From contig NQOF01000008.1 in NCBI GenBank assembly GCA_002270465.1, positions 1 through 64,000 of the forward strand: a stretch of DNA of 64,000 nt, given 5' to 3'. This DNA comes from Blautia hominis. GTDB lineage: Bacteria; Bacillota; Clostridia; Lachnospirales; Lachnospiraceae. The translations under genes and the position numbers were made by a program. Positions 48,968-57,538 of the stretch are shown here, piece by piece; the first letter of the stretch is position 1; every line of letters starts with the position of its first letter. The notes under the pieces are model-generated. The model searched no databases and was not told the origin of the DNA. It saw nothing but the letters and a program-made list of their open reading frames with translations.

Positions 48968-51347
48968 TAAAAGAAGGAAAGCAGGGAGAACCGGCGGACC
49001 GGTCAGCGGCCTGTTCTTTTTCGGCTGCTATTTTTGCGGGATTTTGGGTTATCTGTTGCTGTGTTCACTGATCTTCAGGCTGAACTATAGCTGGAGAGCC
49101 GTGGTCTTTGTACTTTCTCTGGCTTGTTTGTTATGCTGGGTCTTGCAGGATGTTTTGAAATGGAAGCCCTTCTTTATCATACTGACCGGAATTGCAGGGG
49201 CGGGAGGGATGTTTTTAATAAGGCAAAGCGCATACCTTACCAATATGAAAATGCTGTATGCTGCCGGAATGTGGAATATGAGGGCAATTCCCGTGATTGA
49301 AGTGACGGGGCTTTTGTGTATCTGTGTGATTTTGGGGCTGCTCCTTATGTATTTGACGGTAAGTCTGGCTAAGCAGGGGTGGATCTTTTATTTTATTACT
49401 TTTTCTCTTGTATTTGCCGTCATGATGCAGAAAGCAGAGATCAAGACAGGGATGCTCTGTCTTCTGGCTGTTTTTCATCTGGGAAACCGCATGGCAGGTG
49501 TTGCGGCAAAGACGGACCAGAAGCCGGGGCAGACCAGACGCAGTATTTACAAAAATGCGGGCAGAGTGATACCTGTCCTTGCTGTGTTTCTTCTGCTGGC
49601 TATGGGAATCGCCCAAAAAGGAGCGGCAGGACATATGGAAACGCTGTATGAGACTCCTTTAAAGGCCGGTGACAGAGTTTGGCGCATGGCCGCAGGTATG
49701 TGGCTTCCCGAATCCCTCAAAGGCCAGATAAACAGGGGAGGTCTTTACCCAAGCGGAAGAGAACAGATGGAAGTGATCGTCTCCGGGAAGCCTGAGGAAG
49801 CTTTATATCTGAAAAACTTTGTGGGAGATGTGTATGAGAACGGTTCCTGGAAAGTGTCGGACAGAGAGGAATTTTATGAGAGTCTGGATGGACAGTATGC
49901 TGCCCAGGAGGGGGCAGACGCCAGGAAGTATTTTGAGAACAGACAGTTTTATATGATTCGTTATATTCTTGCCAATATGGGAGGCGTATACGGCGGGGAA
50001 AATATGCCGGGGGAAAAGAATGTAGAGCTTAAATCCCTGGCAGCAGAAAACAGGACCGCATCAATCCCTTATATTTACGGGGAGGAGTATGGGGATGATA
50101 AGGTGCATAGAGGCACCATGTACACAGAGCAGGATTTTAAAGAGGTGCTCGCCATGGCGGATGCAGATACCATAGCCCGGTTTGAGCAGGAGGAGAGTGC
50201 TTACAAAACGTTTGTGGAGCAGTCCTGTCTCACGGTTCCCGAGGAGGAGGTACCGCGGCTGGTCCGTCTTTGCGGTGAAAATGAAAAGTCAGGGGCAGAG
50301 GAGGTGAGCGGATTCATCCGTTCCTGGCTGCAGTCCAAGGCAGCCTATTCTCTGAACCCCGGCGTGGTGCCTATTGGAAAGGACCCTGCGGAATACTTTA
50401 TATTTGAACAGGGGAAAGGATACTGCCAGCATTTTGCCACGGCAGCTGCCCTTATGTTTCGGTCTTACGGGATTCCGTCGCGTTACGCGGTGGGCTTTAG
50501 GGTAACGCCGGATTTATTTGAACAGCAGGAAGACGGCAGGTATAGAGCGGTTGTCACAGATGAGCAGGCTCATGCGTGGGCGGAGATTTATTCCGGAGGA
50601 GAGGGGTGGATTCCGGTGGAGACAACTCCGGCAGCGGGAGAACTGCCCGCCGGAGTTGGCGCTGAGAGCGAAGAAAATATGACGAATGCAGAGACAGCAG
50701 CAGGAACCGCCGGGGAGGAAGACGAAACCGGTCAGGAACCGGAGACGGAGCAGGAGGACCCGAATGCTCCAAATGAGATGACCGGTCAGGAACAGGCAGG
50801 AAATATGGAAGATGCAGATGAGACAGAAGCCGATCAGAAGGATGGGAGCAGCGGGAAGAGCGGCCAGAGCGGCCAGAGCGGCCAGAGCGGCCAGAGCGGC
50901 CAGAGCGGCCAGAGCGGCCAGGGAAGCGTGCGTTCCTTTTTCCTGCGGATGGCGCCTGTATTTGCTGTGATAGGTTTGATAGTCTTTGTATGGGGGAGTA
51001 TTTTGCTTCGCCGCTATCTGATCCTATGCAGACAGGAAAAGTATGGGACTGGTCAGATCATGGTTAGAATGCTGGAGGTTCTGGGGTTGGCTGGAGAGAT
51101 GAAAGATTGTGATGCCATGGGGGCAGATTTTCCCGAAAGTCTGTCAAATGCAGTACCGTCTGTCACTAAAAAAGAAGCCGGACAGATACAGAGGGCTGCC
51201 CTTCAGGAGAGTTTCGGTAAGGAGGAATTGTCCGGAATGCAGGGGAGAGATGCACGGCGTGTGTATAAAAAAGTCTGCGCTGCTGTTTATGAGAGACTGC
51301 CTTGGTATAAGAAGATTTACTTCCGGTATGGGAAAGTGTACAGATGA
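48927..51347 (+). CDS. Transglutaminase-like membrane protein (TgpA type)
   Basis: The 806-residue protein has about six to seven N-terminal membrane segments. An extracytoplasmic transglutaminase core follows with Cys500 (GKGYCQHFATAAALMFRSYG) and His549 (EQAHAWAEIYSGGEGWIPVE), then an acidic linker and seven SGQ tripeptide repeats. A last membrane segment (about 675-695) precedes a cytoplasmic tail. The layout fits TgpA-like proteins that cross-link or process surface proteins. It is the end of the MoxR-DUF58 operon. The third catalytic position is Glu rather than Asp in WIPVETTP. Confidence 0.9.
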   Translation: MRKRSKKRHFYSANKRRKAGRTGGPVSGLFFFGCYFCGILGYLLLCSLIFRLNYSWRAVVFVLSLACLLCWVLQDVLKWKPFFIILTGIAGAGGMFLIRQSAYLTNMKMLYAAGMWNMRAIPVIEVTGLLCICVILGLLLMYLTVSLAKQGWIFYFITFSLVFAVMMQKAEIKTGMLCLLAVFHLGNRMAGVAAKTDQKPGQTRRSIYKNAGRVIPVLAVFLLLAMGIAQKGAAGHMETLYETPLKAGDRVWRMAAGMWLPESLKGQINRGGLYPSGREQMEVIVSGKPEEALYLKNFVGDVYENGSWKVSDREEFYESLDGQYAAQEGADARKYFENRQFYMIRYILANMGGVYGGENMPGEKNVELKSLAAENRTASIPYIYGEEYGDDKVHRGTMYTEQDFKEVLAMADADTIARFEQEESAYKTFVEQSCLTVPEEEVPRLVRLCGENEKSGAEEVSGFIRSWLQSKAAYSLNPGVVPIGKDPAEYFIFEQGKGYCQHFATAAALMFRSYGIPSRYAVGFRVTPDLFEQQEDGRYRAVVTDEQAHAWAEIYSGGEGWIPVETTPAAGELPAGVGAESEENMTNAETAAGTAGEEDETGQEPETEQEDPNAPNEMTGQEQAGNMEDADETEADQKDGSSGKSGQSGQSGQSGQSGQSGQSGQGSVRSFFLRMAPVFAVIGLIVFVWGSILLRRYLILCRQEKYGTGQIMVRMLEVLGLAGEMKDCDAMGADFPESLSNAVPSVTKKEAGQIQRAALQESFGKEELSGMQGRDARRVYKKVCAAVYERLPWYKKIYFRYGKVYR
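50859..50921 (+). repeat. Seven 9-bp repeats encoding SGQ
   Basis: AGCGGCCAG is repeated exactly seven times in the transglutaminase gene, coding Ser-Gly-Gln. All copies are identical at DNA level, indicating recent expansion. Copy changes keep the frame and would alter linker length only. Confidence 0.95.
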
Positions 51348-51365
51348 GGGAAAAGATGGATAAAA

Positions 51366-51402
51366 AAGAGGCCGTGCATTTGGCTGCACGGCCTCTTTTT
51401 AT
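51366..51402. terminator. Bidirectional terminator
   Basis: Stem AGAGGCCGTGCA / TGCACGGCCTCT with A-run before and T-run after. It serves the transglutaminase operon (plus) and the cold-shock gene (minus). Confidence 0.85.
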
Positions 51403-51413
51403 GCAATCAGGAA

Positions 51414-51626
51414 TTATGCTGCACAAACATTAACTGCTTTCAGTTTTCTGCTGTCTTTCGGATCCTGCTCTGTATCAAATGTTACTCTCTGTCCTTCGTC
51501 AAGGCTTTTGAAACCATTGGAAACAATAGCGGAAAAATGTACGAATACATCCTCTCCTGTATTGGAATCAGTAATAAATCCGTATCCCTTCTGAGCGTTA
51601 AACCATTTCACTGTACCGTTATTCAT
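51414..51626 (-). CDS. csp: Cold-shock domain protein
   Basis: ATG 51626 ([20 protein letters not shown]) follows GGAGGTACTGATT; the in-frame ATG five codons upstream is part of that ribosome-binding site. The 70-residue protein has both RNA-binding motifs, KGYGFITD (RNP1) and DVFVHFSAI (RNP2). It acts as an RNA chaperone in the cytoplasm. Its leader holds a terminator-like hairpin, and a consensus promoter lies at 51745-51773. Confidence 0.95.
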   Translation of the reverse strand: MNNGTVKWFNAQKGYGFITDSNTGEDVFVHFSAIVSNGFKSLDEGQRVTFDTEQDPKDSRKLKAVNVCAA

Positions 51627-51673
51627 AATCAGTACCTCCATATATAATATTTGGTCGTAATAAAATAGAAAAA

Positions 51674-51718
51674 AGCCAACACAGCAATGAATTAAATGGA
51701 ATCATTGTCTGGTCGGCT
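51674..51718 (-). promoter_or_regulatory. Terminator-like hairpin in the csp leader (possible attenuator)
   Basis: Between the csp promoter and start codon, the minus strand forms AGCCGAC..CAATGA / TCATTG..GTTGGCT with a central internal loop, followed by TTTTTT. The transcript therefore meets an intrinsic terminator before the coding region. This suggests control by attenuation or temperature-dependent folding. Confidence 0.6.
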
Positions 51719-51744
51719 CTAAATTCAAATTAATCACTTTTTGT

Positions 51745-51773
51745 ATCATAGCATGAGGGGAGGGAAAAGTCAA
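51745..51773 (-). promoter_or_regulatory. csp promoter
   Basis: On the minus strand TTGACT (complement 51768-51773) and TATGAT (complement 51745-51750) are 17 bases apart. Start near 51738 gives a leader of about 110 bases. Confidence 0.75.
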
Positions 51774-51806
51774 TAGGGGAAAAAATATTTTTTTGGGGGA
51801 GGGGAC

Positions 51807-52020
51807 GGGAGAAGCGGAGGTGCCGGGAGGGGCGGCGGGTGTGTATCTGTGGCCGCTCGACGTTGCGGAACCTGTGAGCTAACCAATAACTGCGACTAAG
51901 ACGCTCGCCAATGGGCTCTCGCCTAAGTCTCCGTAATTGGTGGATCTCACAGAACCCTCCACTTAACCTCGCTGCCACAGATACACACCCGCCGCCCCTC
52001 CCGGCACCTCCGCTTCTCCC
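51807..52020. repeat. 214-bp inverted-repeat element with perfect 47-bp arms
   Basis: Arms 51807-51853 and 51974-52020 are exact reverse complements over 47 bases. They are unusually GC-rich. The 120-base interior holds further matching arms (CTGTGAG at 51872 with CTCACAG at 51946; ACCAAT with ATTGGT), so the whole forms one long hairpin. No gene inside is supported. No clear target-site duplication flanks it. It could be a MITE-like element, a cruciform or a structured RNA. Confidence 0.93.
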
Positions 52021-52091
52021 TGGTTTTCTCAGGCGGGAATTGTTGGAAAAATATTGCGTGAGTTTGTGGGCGGAGTGTTAGGGGATGACCC

Positions 52092-52445
52092 GGATATGTT
52101 CCTTCGGAAGTGTTTTTAGGCGTAAGGGAAAATGACGATTTTGTGGTCGGAATGATTGATTTTCGTCATCCATTGTCGGATTTTCTTAAATATTTTGGAG
52201 GTAATATTGGATATAGTATTCGTTAATCAGAAAGACGTAAAGGGTATGCCTCAGAAATGCTAAGATTGATTTTGCCTATTTGTCGTGACTTTTGGGAAAG
52301 CCGGGTTTTATTAACTTGCGATAAAGAAAATATTGCTTCACAAAGAACGATTATTAAAAATGGCGGGGTGTTGGAGAATGAAATTTCTGATACAGCGGGT
52401 TTAAGTGAAAGTGGTATCATTCAAAGGTATTGGATTTCCATATAG
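52092..52445 (+). pseudogene. GNAT acetyltransferase pseudogene
   Basis: One frame reads GYVPSEVFLGVRENDDFVVG, then MIDFRHPLSDFL and GGNIGYSIR, stop, then SERRKGYASEMLRLILPICR and ends QRYWISI. This is a GNAT protein with the acetyl-CoA loop R(R/K)KGYA intact. It is broken by an in-frame TAA at about 52227 and lacks its N-terminal third. The part before 52092 does not continue in frame. Confidence 0.75.
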
Positions 52446-52699
52446 CGTCTTTGGTTTATTATTAGCAGTCCGTTCCGGTTTGCCTTTCGCCCTTTGACAA
52501 CTTTGGGATGAGTGATCTGAGGATTTTTTGTGGGGCAACAAAGTCTGTTGTGAAGGACACTTATTTAAAAGGGGATTAAGGGGGGCAGAGAGAGGATGTT
52601 GTTAAGTTGCTTTAGTCAGGGAATAAAGTTATAATATTAGTAGTTGTGGAGCCGGAAGATGTCTGGCAGTGGTGAGAACTGTAAAATAAGTGATAAAAT
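52446..52699. other. Non-coding interval upstream of the 17-bp repeats
   Basis: No gene, terminator with a good T-run, or known RNA is recognised here. It connects the GNAT pseudogene and the tandem repeats in front of bcp. Confidence 0.35.
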
Positions 52700-52801
52700 G
52701 AGAAGTGAAAAAACAAGAGAAGTGAAAAAACAAGAGAAGTGAAAAAACAAGAGAAGTGAAAAAACAAGAGAAGTGAAAAAACAAGAGAAGTGAAAAAACA
52801 A
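52700..52801 (+). repeat. Six tandem 17-bp repeats in front of bcp
   Basis: The unit GAGAAGTGAAAAAACAA occurs six times at 52700, 52717, 52734, 52751, 52768 and 52785, with a partial seventh GAGATGGAGG that holds the bcp ribosome-binding site. The array therefore forms the leader or promoter-proximal DNA of bcp. Confidence 0.95.
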
Positions 52802-52818
52802 GAGATGGAGGAATGGAT

Positions 52819-53271
52819 ATGTTGGAAGTTGGAAGGAAGGCACCGGAATTTACTTTGCCAAATCAGGATGGGGAGGCGGTTTCGCTGGCTGACTACAGGG
52901 GAAAGAAAGTAGTTTTGTATTTTTATAGTAAGGATAATACGGCAGGATGTACGAAGCAGGCATGTGGTTTTGGGGAGCTTTATCCGCAGTTTACGGAGAA
53001 GGGGGCTGTGGTGCTGGGGATCAGCAAGGATACGGCTGCTTCCCATAAAAAGTTTGCGGAGAAATATCATCTGCCGTTTACACTGCTTTCTGATACAGAG
53101 CTGCAGGTGGTTCAGGAGTATGATGTGTGGAAAGAGAAAAATATGTATGGGAAGAAGGTTATGGGGGTGGTGCGGACCACATATCTGATTGATGAGAACG
53201 GGATAATAGAAAAGGCATTCGGAAAGGTTAAGGCAGCGGATAACCCGGCTCAGATGCTGGGAGAAATCTGA
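52819..53271 (+). CDS. bcp: Thioredoxin-dependent thiol peroxidase (Bcp/PrxQ)
   Basis: ATG 52819 is seven bases after GGAGG; ATG 52813 is too close. The 150-residue peroxiredoxin has peroxidatic Cys44 and resolving Cys49 in NTAGCTKQACGF, the atypical 2-Cys spacing of Bcp. It reduces peroxides in the cytoplasm. The leader contains six 17-bp repeats, so strain-to-strain copy changes could alter expression. Confidence 0.95.
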   Translation: MLEVGRKAPEFTLPNQDGEAVSLADYRGKKVVLYFYSKDNTAGCTKQACGFGELYPQFTEKGAVVLGISKDTAASHKKFAEKYHLPFTLLSDTELQVVQEYDVWKEKNMYGKKVMGVVRTTYLIDENGIIEKAFGKVKAADNPAQMLGEI

Positions 53272-53279
53272 GAAAGCCT

Positions 53280-54350
53280 ATGAGAAGGGGACAGGCTGTT
53301 TTAGGTGTGTTTTCATGTATGCATTTTCTTGTGGATGCTGCCTGCGCGTTTGCCATGTATGGGGTATTTCGGGAAAAGGATGCCTGGTACTGGTATCTGT
53401 TGTTGTATAATTTCTGCGCGTTTGCTTTGCAGATGCCGTTGGGGGTGGTACTTGACGGGCTATGCAGAGGGAAAGGTACAGAGGAAAAGTATAGGTGTTC
53501 CGTAGGTTTTGCAGTTTTTGGGGTAGTGCTTATTTTTTTGGGCGGATTTACGCATGTGACGGTTTTGGGGCTGGGGAATGCGCTGTTTCATGTGGGAGGA
53601 GGCGTGGGGACTATCTGGACCAGTGAAAGGGAAGACAGAGTCTGCACACGGCTGGGAGTTTTTGTGGCGCCCGGAGCTTTGGGGCTGTTTTTTGGGAAAA
53701 TGTGGAGTCAGTCTGTATCTGAGGTGGGGATCGTTTTGGCAGGGGCGCTTGTTCTGCTGAGTTTAGGGGGAGTGCTTTTGTGGCTGGGCAGGGGAAAGTA
53801 TTTGGAAGAGCATGGCAGTAGAATATCCGGGAAAGGCAGGCCTGTTTATGGTAGAAGTATGATGGCAGTCGGTTGTTTTTTGGTGGTGCTGCTGAGGTCT
53901 TATGTTGGGATGTCGGCTGCTTTTCCGTGGAATAAGACCGTCCTTATGGGGGTGTTGTGTACTGCGGCTGTGGCGGGAGGCAAAGCGGCGGGAGGTTTTT
54001 TTGCTGACCGGATCGGAATTTCCAGGACAGCGGTGATCTCCTTGATTCTGGCGGCGGGGATGTATGGACTTGGTGGATTTTGGGGAACCGGGCTGCTGGC
54101 ACTGCTGTTTTTTAATATGACCATGCCTTTGACACTGTATCTGATGTGGAAGGAGATGCGGGAACAGCCGGGGCTGGCTTTTGGTACATTGACGTTTGCT
54201 CTGTTTTTGGGATTTCTGCCGGTCTATTTTCAGACGGTGCCGCCTATGGATCCCCGGCTGACAGGCAGTCTGGGAAGTTTGCTTTCGCTGTTGCTGTTTG
54301 CCGGGGTGATGAGGCGGAAAGGAGAGTCGGATGGTTCTGTATCTGGTTAA
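53280..54350 (+). CDS. MFS-like membrane protein
   Basis: The 356-residue protein has about ten to eleven hydrophobic segments and an MFS-like loop (LQMPLGVVLDGLCRGKGTEE between segments 2 and 3; GGKAAGGFFADRIGISRTAV in the second half). No substrate can be assigned. It starts 8 bases after bcp, with a weak ribosome-binding site. It overlaps the next membrane gene by 20 bases, forming an operon with the secreted proteins that follow. Confidence 0.7.
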   Translation: MRRGQAVLGVFSCMHFLVDAACAFAMYGVFREKDAWYWYLLLYNFCAFALQMPLGVVLDGLCRGKGTEEKYRCSVGFAVFGVVLIFLGGFTHVTVLGLGNALFHVGGGVGTIWTSEREDRVCTRLGVFVAPGALGLFFGKMWSQSVSEVGIVLAGALVLLSLGGVLLWLGRGKYLEEHGSRISGKGRPVYGRSMMAVGCFLVVLLRSYVGMSAAFPWNKTVLMGVLCTAAVAGGKAAGGFFADRIGISRTAVISLILAAGMYGLGGFWGTGLLALLFFNMTMPLTLYLMWKEMREQPGLAFGTLTFALFLGFLPVYFQTVPPMDPRLTGSLGSLLSLLLFAGVMRRKGESDGSVSG

Positions 54351-54675
54351 AATGTTTGGGGTTTCTCTGGGGCTTACGCTTGTGATCGAGGAAGCTGCTG
54401 CTCTTGTGTGGGGGATAAGAAAGAGAAAGGATTTGCTGCTGATCTGTCTGGTCAATATTATGACAAACCCTGCAGCAGTGTTTCTTGCGTGGATATGGAG
54501 GATGTATATGCCGCCCGGTGCGGGGAAAATTGTTTTTTATCTTTTGGTGGAGGCAGCAGTAGTCATAACAGAGGGACGAATTTACAGGGCTTATCTGCAG
54601 GGAAGCAGGCATCCTATGAAATATTCACTGGCGGCAAATGGATGTTCTTTCTTTTTGGGGTTGTTAATTGGATAG
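54331..54675 (+). CDS. Small membrane protein of the same operon
   Basis: The 114 residues contain about four hydrophobic segments (..FGVSLGLTLVIEEAAALVWG, LLLICLVNIMTNPAAVFLAW, KIVFYLLVEAAVVITEG, ..LAANGCSFFLGLLIG). ATG 54331 follows AAAGGAGA inside the end of the MFS-like gene. No family is recognised. Translation is probably coupled. Confidence 0.65.
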   Translation: MVLYLVKMFGVSLGLTLVIEEAAALVWGIRKRKDLLLICLVNIMTNPAAVFLAWIWRMYMPPGAGKIVFYLLVEAAVVITEGRIYRAYLQGSRHPMKYSLAANGCSFFLGLLIG

Positions 54676-54686
54676 GGGGGATACAG

Positions 54687-55466
54687 ATGAAAAAAGGGAT
54701 CGTTCTGTTTTTACTGATATGGATTTGTCTCGGAATACAGGCTTTGGACGTATCCGCAGATGTTATTTTTGAGCCGGAAAATATTTTTTACAAACGTCAT
54801 GCAAAAGAATGCGAATATGTCAACCGTACCTTTACGGTTAACGGCTATGGAGGAGAAACGACGCTTTATAAAAGTCCTTTGTCCGATAAAGTGCTGGCTG
54901 TAATGAAAAATAATGAGGAACATTATATTTCTTATATCTATACAGACGAAAAGGGGAACATGTGGGGACTGGTCGAGGATGTGGAAGGAGGAGAAGGCTG
55001 GGTACCCATGGCATATATGTACTCTTCTTATGGGGGAAGTTCCTTTCTGAAGGAATACCAATCTCAGATTAAAAAAGAGAAAGGGATCATAGAGGTTGAC
55101 AGCAGCGAAACAATATACAGTTGGGCGTATCCCGGCTCAGGTGACCCTTTAATAGTGAGAATGGAGGGAAATCCATTAAGTTATGACCGGGTTTTTACAG
55201 ATGAGCAGGGGCTTAAATGGGCACATGTGAATTATTATCATTATGGCTCTTATACCTATTGGGTATGTATGGATGACCCGTCAAATTTAAACCTGCCAAT
55301 CCGGGAAGTGGACAATAGCATTCCCGACCCACCCAAAGCAATTGACCGTGTCAATGGTGGTTTTACGGTTTCGGTCTGGGTTGTGGCCGGGCTTACTGCG
55401 GTGCTTGTCATTGTAACAGGATGCCTTATTTGGGGAATATACGGGAAAGGAGGAGACCATGAATAG
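54687..55466 (+). CDS. Membrane-anchored secreted protein with SH3-like repeats
   Basis: ATG 54687 (MKKGIVLFLLIWICLGIQAL) gives a signal peptide. The body has two halves, each with a beta-rich ..YISYIYTDEKGNMWGLVED.. or ..RVFTDEQGLKWAHVNYYHY.. unit resembling bacterial SH3-like folds, and a C-terminal membrane helix (VWVVAGLTAVLVIVTGCLIW). It should be displayed outside the cell, anchored at its C-terminus. Function is unknown. A decayed duplicate follows, overlapping by eight bases. Confidence 0.7.
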   Translation: MKKGIVLFLLIWICLGIQALDVSADVIFEPENIFYKRHAKECEYVNRTFTVNGYGGETTLYKSPLSDKVLAVMKNNEEHYISYIYTDEKGNMWGLVEDVEGGEGWVPMAYMYSSYGGSSFLKEYQSQIKKEKGIIEVDSSETIYSWAYPGSGDPLIVRMEGNPLSYDRVFTDEQGLKWAHVNYYHYGSYTYWVCMDDPSNLNLPIREVDNSIPDPPKAIDRVNGGFTVSVWVVAGLTAVLVIVTGCLIWGIYGKGGDHE

Positions 55467-56137
55467 GAGGATACAAATAACGCTGCTGGTACTTCTGTGC
55501 ATGATCATTCAAGCTTCCGTGGTGCGTGCGGACTTGATTTTTGAACCGCAGGACAGTTTTTACGAAAAGCATAAGGATGCATGTGAATATGTAAACCGCG
55601 TTTATGTTGTCAATGGCTATGGCGGGGAAACGGATGTCTATGATAGTCCCGGATCCGCCGAAAAAGTCATGACCATTCAGAATAGGGAAACCTATTATAT
55701 TTCATTTGTCTATACAGATAAGAAGAATGTAAAATGGGGATTTGTAGAGGATTCTCAGGAGAATGGCGGCTGGGTACCCATGGATTATATGGGAGGATTC
55801 CTTTGACTATGGTTCGGAGTTTACAGATGAAGAGGGGATGCATTGGGGAAATGTAGGATATTATATGGGAAACAAAGACTTCTGGGTTTGTATTGATGAA
55901 CCGGAAAATCCTGATCTGCCGGTCAGGGAGATTAACAGGGATATAGCAGAAGCCCCGGAAACAATCCCGGGTGTGGCCGAAACATCTTCGGAAGCCCCGG
56001 AAAAAATCCCGGGTGTGCATGAAACATCCTCGGTTAAGTCAAAAGCAGGAAATATCCGGCTTGTGGCAGTGCTGGTTGGCCTGACAGCAGCGGTCACGGG
56101 ATTTGCTGTATGGAAGTTTTACGGAAAGCCCCGGTAG
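55459..56137 (+). pseudogene. Frameshifted duplicate of the 54687 gene
   Basis: The first frame (55459-55806) copies the N-terminal half (ADLIFEPQDSFYEKH, CEYVNRVYVVNGYGGETDVY, YISFVYTD) and stops after GGWVPMDYMGGFL. The second frame resumes at DSFDYGSEFTDEEGMHWGNV and includes the C-terminal anchor. Relative to the intact gene a middle stretch of about 40 residues is missing and the frame is shifted. The second half also holds two copies of EAPE(T/K)IPGV.ETSS. The first half could still be made as a secreted fragment. Confidence 0.75.
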
Positions 56138-56356
56138 GTTTGGGCAGTTCCAGCATAAGTTTATACAGAATCGTCTTTTGCCATGGGCGTTTTACCCGGA
56201 GGTATACCATTTAGGAAGTGATGTTTACCGTTTGGGAATTTACACACAGCAGACGTACAGAATGTGTTATTGTAAGCATATGGAAGAAATAAAACATACA
56301 GTATGATCGTAAAAACGTGATTTGATACGGTTTGACTGCCAAATAGGAGGTAACAC

Positions 56357-57019
56357 ATGTATAGAAAATCAATTGCACAGGAGTATTATGCTTTAGCGGT
56401 AAATGAAAAAGGAACCATGCCGGTCATGCACATGGACGAATCAAATGCCGGAATCGTGGTATCCGGTATCATGGATTTCATATTAAATGATGTGATCACA
56501 GTGGAAAAGAAAAAAATAACGGTGATCAAAGAGTTACCAAATGAACTTAGACACCTTGCCTCCCTGTATACATATCTAAAGGATAAACCACGGTCCACGG
56601 AAAAATTGATGAGTGATTACGCGGTATCAACAGGCAGCAGGATCAAACAACTACTGACAGAGATCGGTGAATCTTTGCTTGAAGATGGCGCGGCAGTGAA
56701 AAAAGCAGGCGGTCTGTTCGGTAATAAAGCCGTATATATTCCTGATAGAAGCTATAAGGATGCATTGGCCGGAAACATGAAGACGGAGGTGGCGAAAGAC
56801 GAAATTTCCCCTCACGATATAGCACTTGTTTATATTTTAAACAAAACAAAGAATTTGAACCAATATTTATCGAAACATGAATTTGATGATTTGAAAGCTA
56901 AGCTGAAAGAAATGAAGAAGAACCCTCAAAATAAACAGCTGGGGGATATGATAAACTATGTGGTTGACCTGACTACTATGTTGATGGCTTGTATTATTAT
57001 TGTAACAAGTTTCAATTAA
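56357..57019 (+). CDS. GPP34/GOLPH3-like protein (tentative)
   Basis: The 220-residue protein opens MYRKSIAQEYYALAVNEKGT and continues VVSGIMDFILNDVITVEKKK. This resembles the first helices of the GPP34 (Golgi phosphoprotein 3) family, which bacteria also carry without a known role. The last 25 residues are hydrophobic (TTMLMACIIIVTSFN) and may attach to membrane. RBS AGGAGG precedes ATG 56357. The assignment is by pattern only. Confidence 0.5.
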   Translation: MYRKSIAQEYYALAVNEKGTMPVMHMDESNAGIVVSGIMDFILNDVITVEKKKITVIKELPNELRHLASLYTYLKDKPRSTEKLMSDYAVSTGSRIKQLLTEIGESLLEDGAAVKKAGGLFGNKAVYIPDRSYKDALAGNMKTEVAKDEISPHDIALVYILNKTKNLNQYLSKHEFDDLKAKLKEMKKNPQNKQLGDMINYVVDLTTMLMACIIIVTSFN

Positions 57020-57065
57020 ACGAACGAAAACAGGACAGCAAGCCAGTTTGGGACTGGGCACGGAA

Positions 57066-57092
57066 AACGGACTCCTATGAGCCCGTTTTTTC
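57066..57092 (+). terminator. Intrinsic terminator
   Basis: Stem AACGGACTC / GAGCCCGTT (one G-U pair) with loop CTAT and a TTTTTT tail after the GPP34-like gene. Confidence 0.75.
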
Positions 57093-57128
57093 GTTCATGA
57101 TAATAGAAATCATGCGGTGGGCGATTAT

Positions 57129-57362
57129 TTACCAGTCCTTCATGACCTGAAGGATTTCCTCTTCATAATCACCGGTAATATCCTCATTGTATCCCCCGTG
57201 CTTCACATTCGTCTCCACGCCCCAGCCGTTTTCCTGGTATTCCCAGATATGATAAGGGACACCTCTGTAATCAAAATCCAGGCTGCCGCAGCCGTCCACT
57301 TCATTATATTGAAACTCCAGGGATTTTTCTTTCAGAAGATTTTGTATTTTTTCCAGACGCAT
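57129..57362 (-). CDS. Small conserved-looking protein, unknown function
   Basis: The 77-residue product (MRLEKIQNLLKEKSLEFQYN, then DGCGSLDFDYRGVPYHIWEY) matches a small clostridial family whose members share GCGS.DF.YRG..YHIWE and a C-terminal GDYE.EI. No function is known. The second of two close ATGs (57362) has better spacing from AAGGAAGG. Confidence 0.6.
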   Translation of the reverse strand: MRLEKIQNLLKEKSLEFQYNEVDGCGSLDFDYRGVPYHIWEYQENGWGVETNVKHGGYNEDITGDYEEEILQVMKDW

Positions 57363-57538
57363 ATGCATTTCCTTCCTTTGTGATTATTTACATGTACTAT
57401 TGTAACAAACAGAAAGAAAAATAGCCAGCGGCCACTCTGAAAATAAGAGAGAAAATTCATGCTGGATGGGATATGGAGTAAAAAGAGACCATTTACCCCC
57501 TTAATTCATATAATATAAAAAACTAAATGGATATATAG

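Noticed and set aside
51730-51978. Minus-strand frame inside the 214-bp inverted-repeat element
   Set aside because: It covers hairpin DNA and the csp promoter and has no recognisable domain or ribosome-binding site.
52612-53070. Minus-strand frame with repeated FFHFSCFFTSLVFSLLL
   Set aside because: It is the translation of the 17-bp tandem repeats and runs antisense to bcp.
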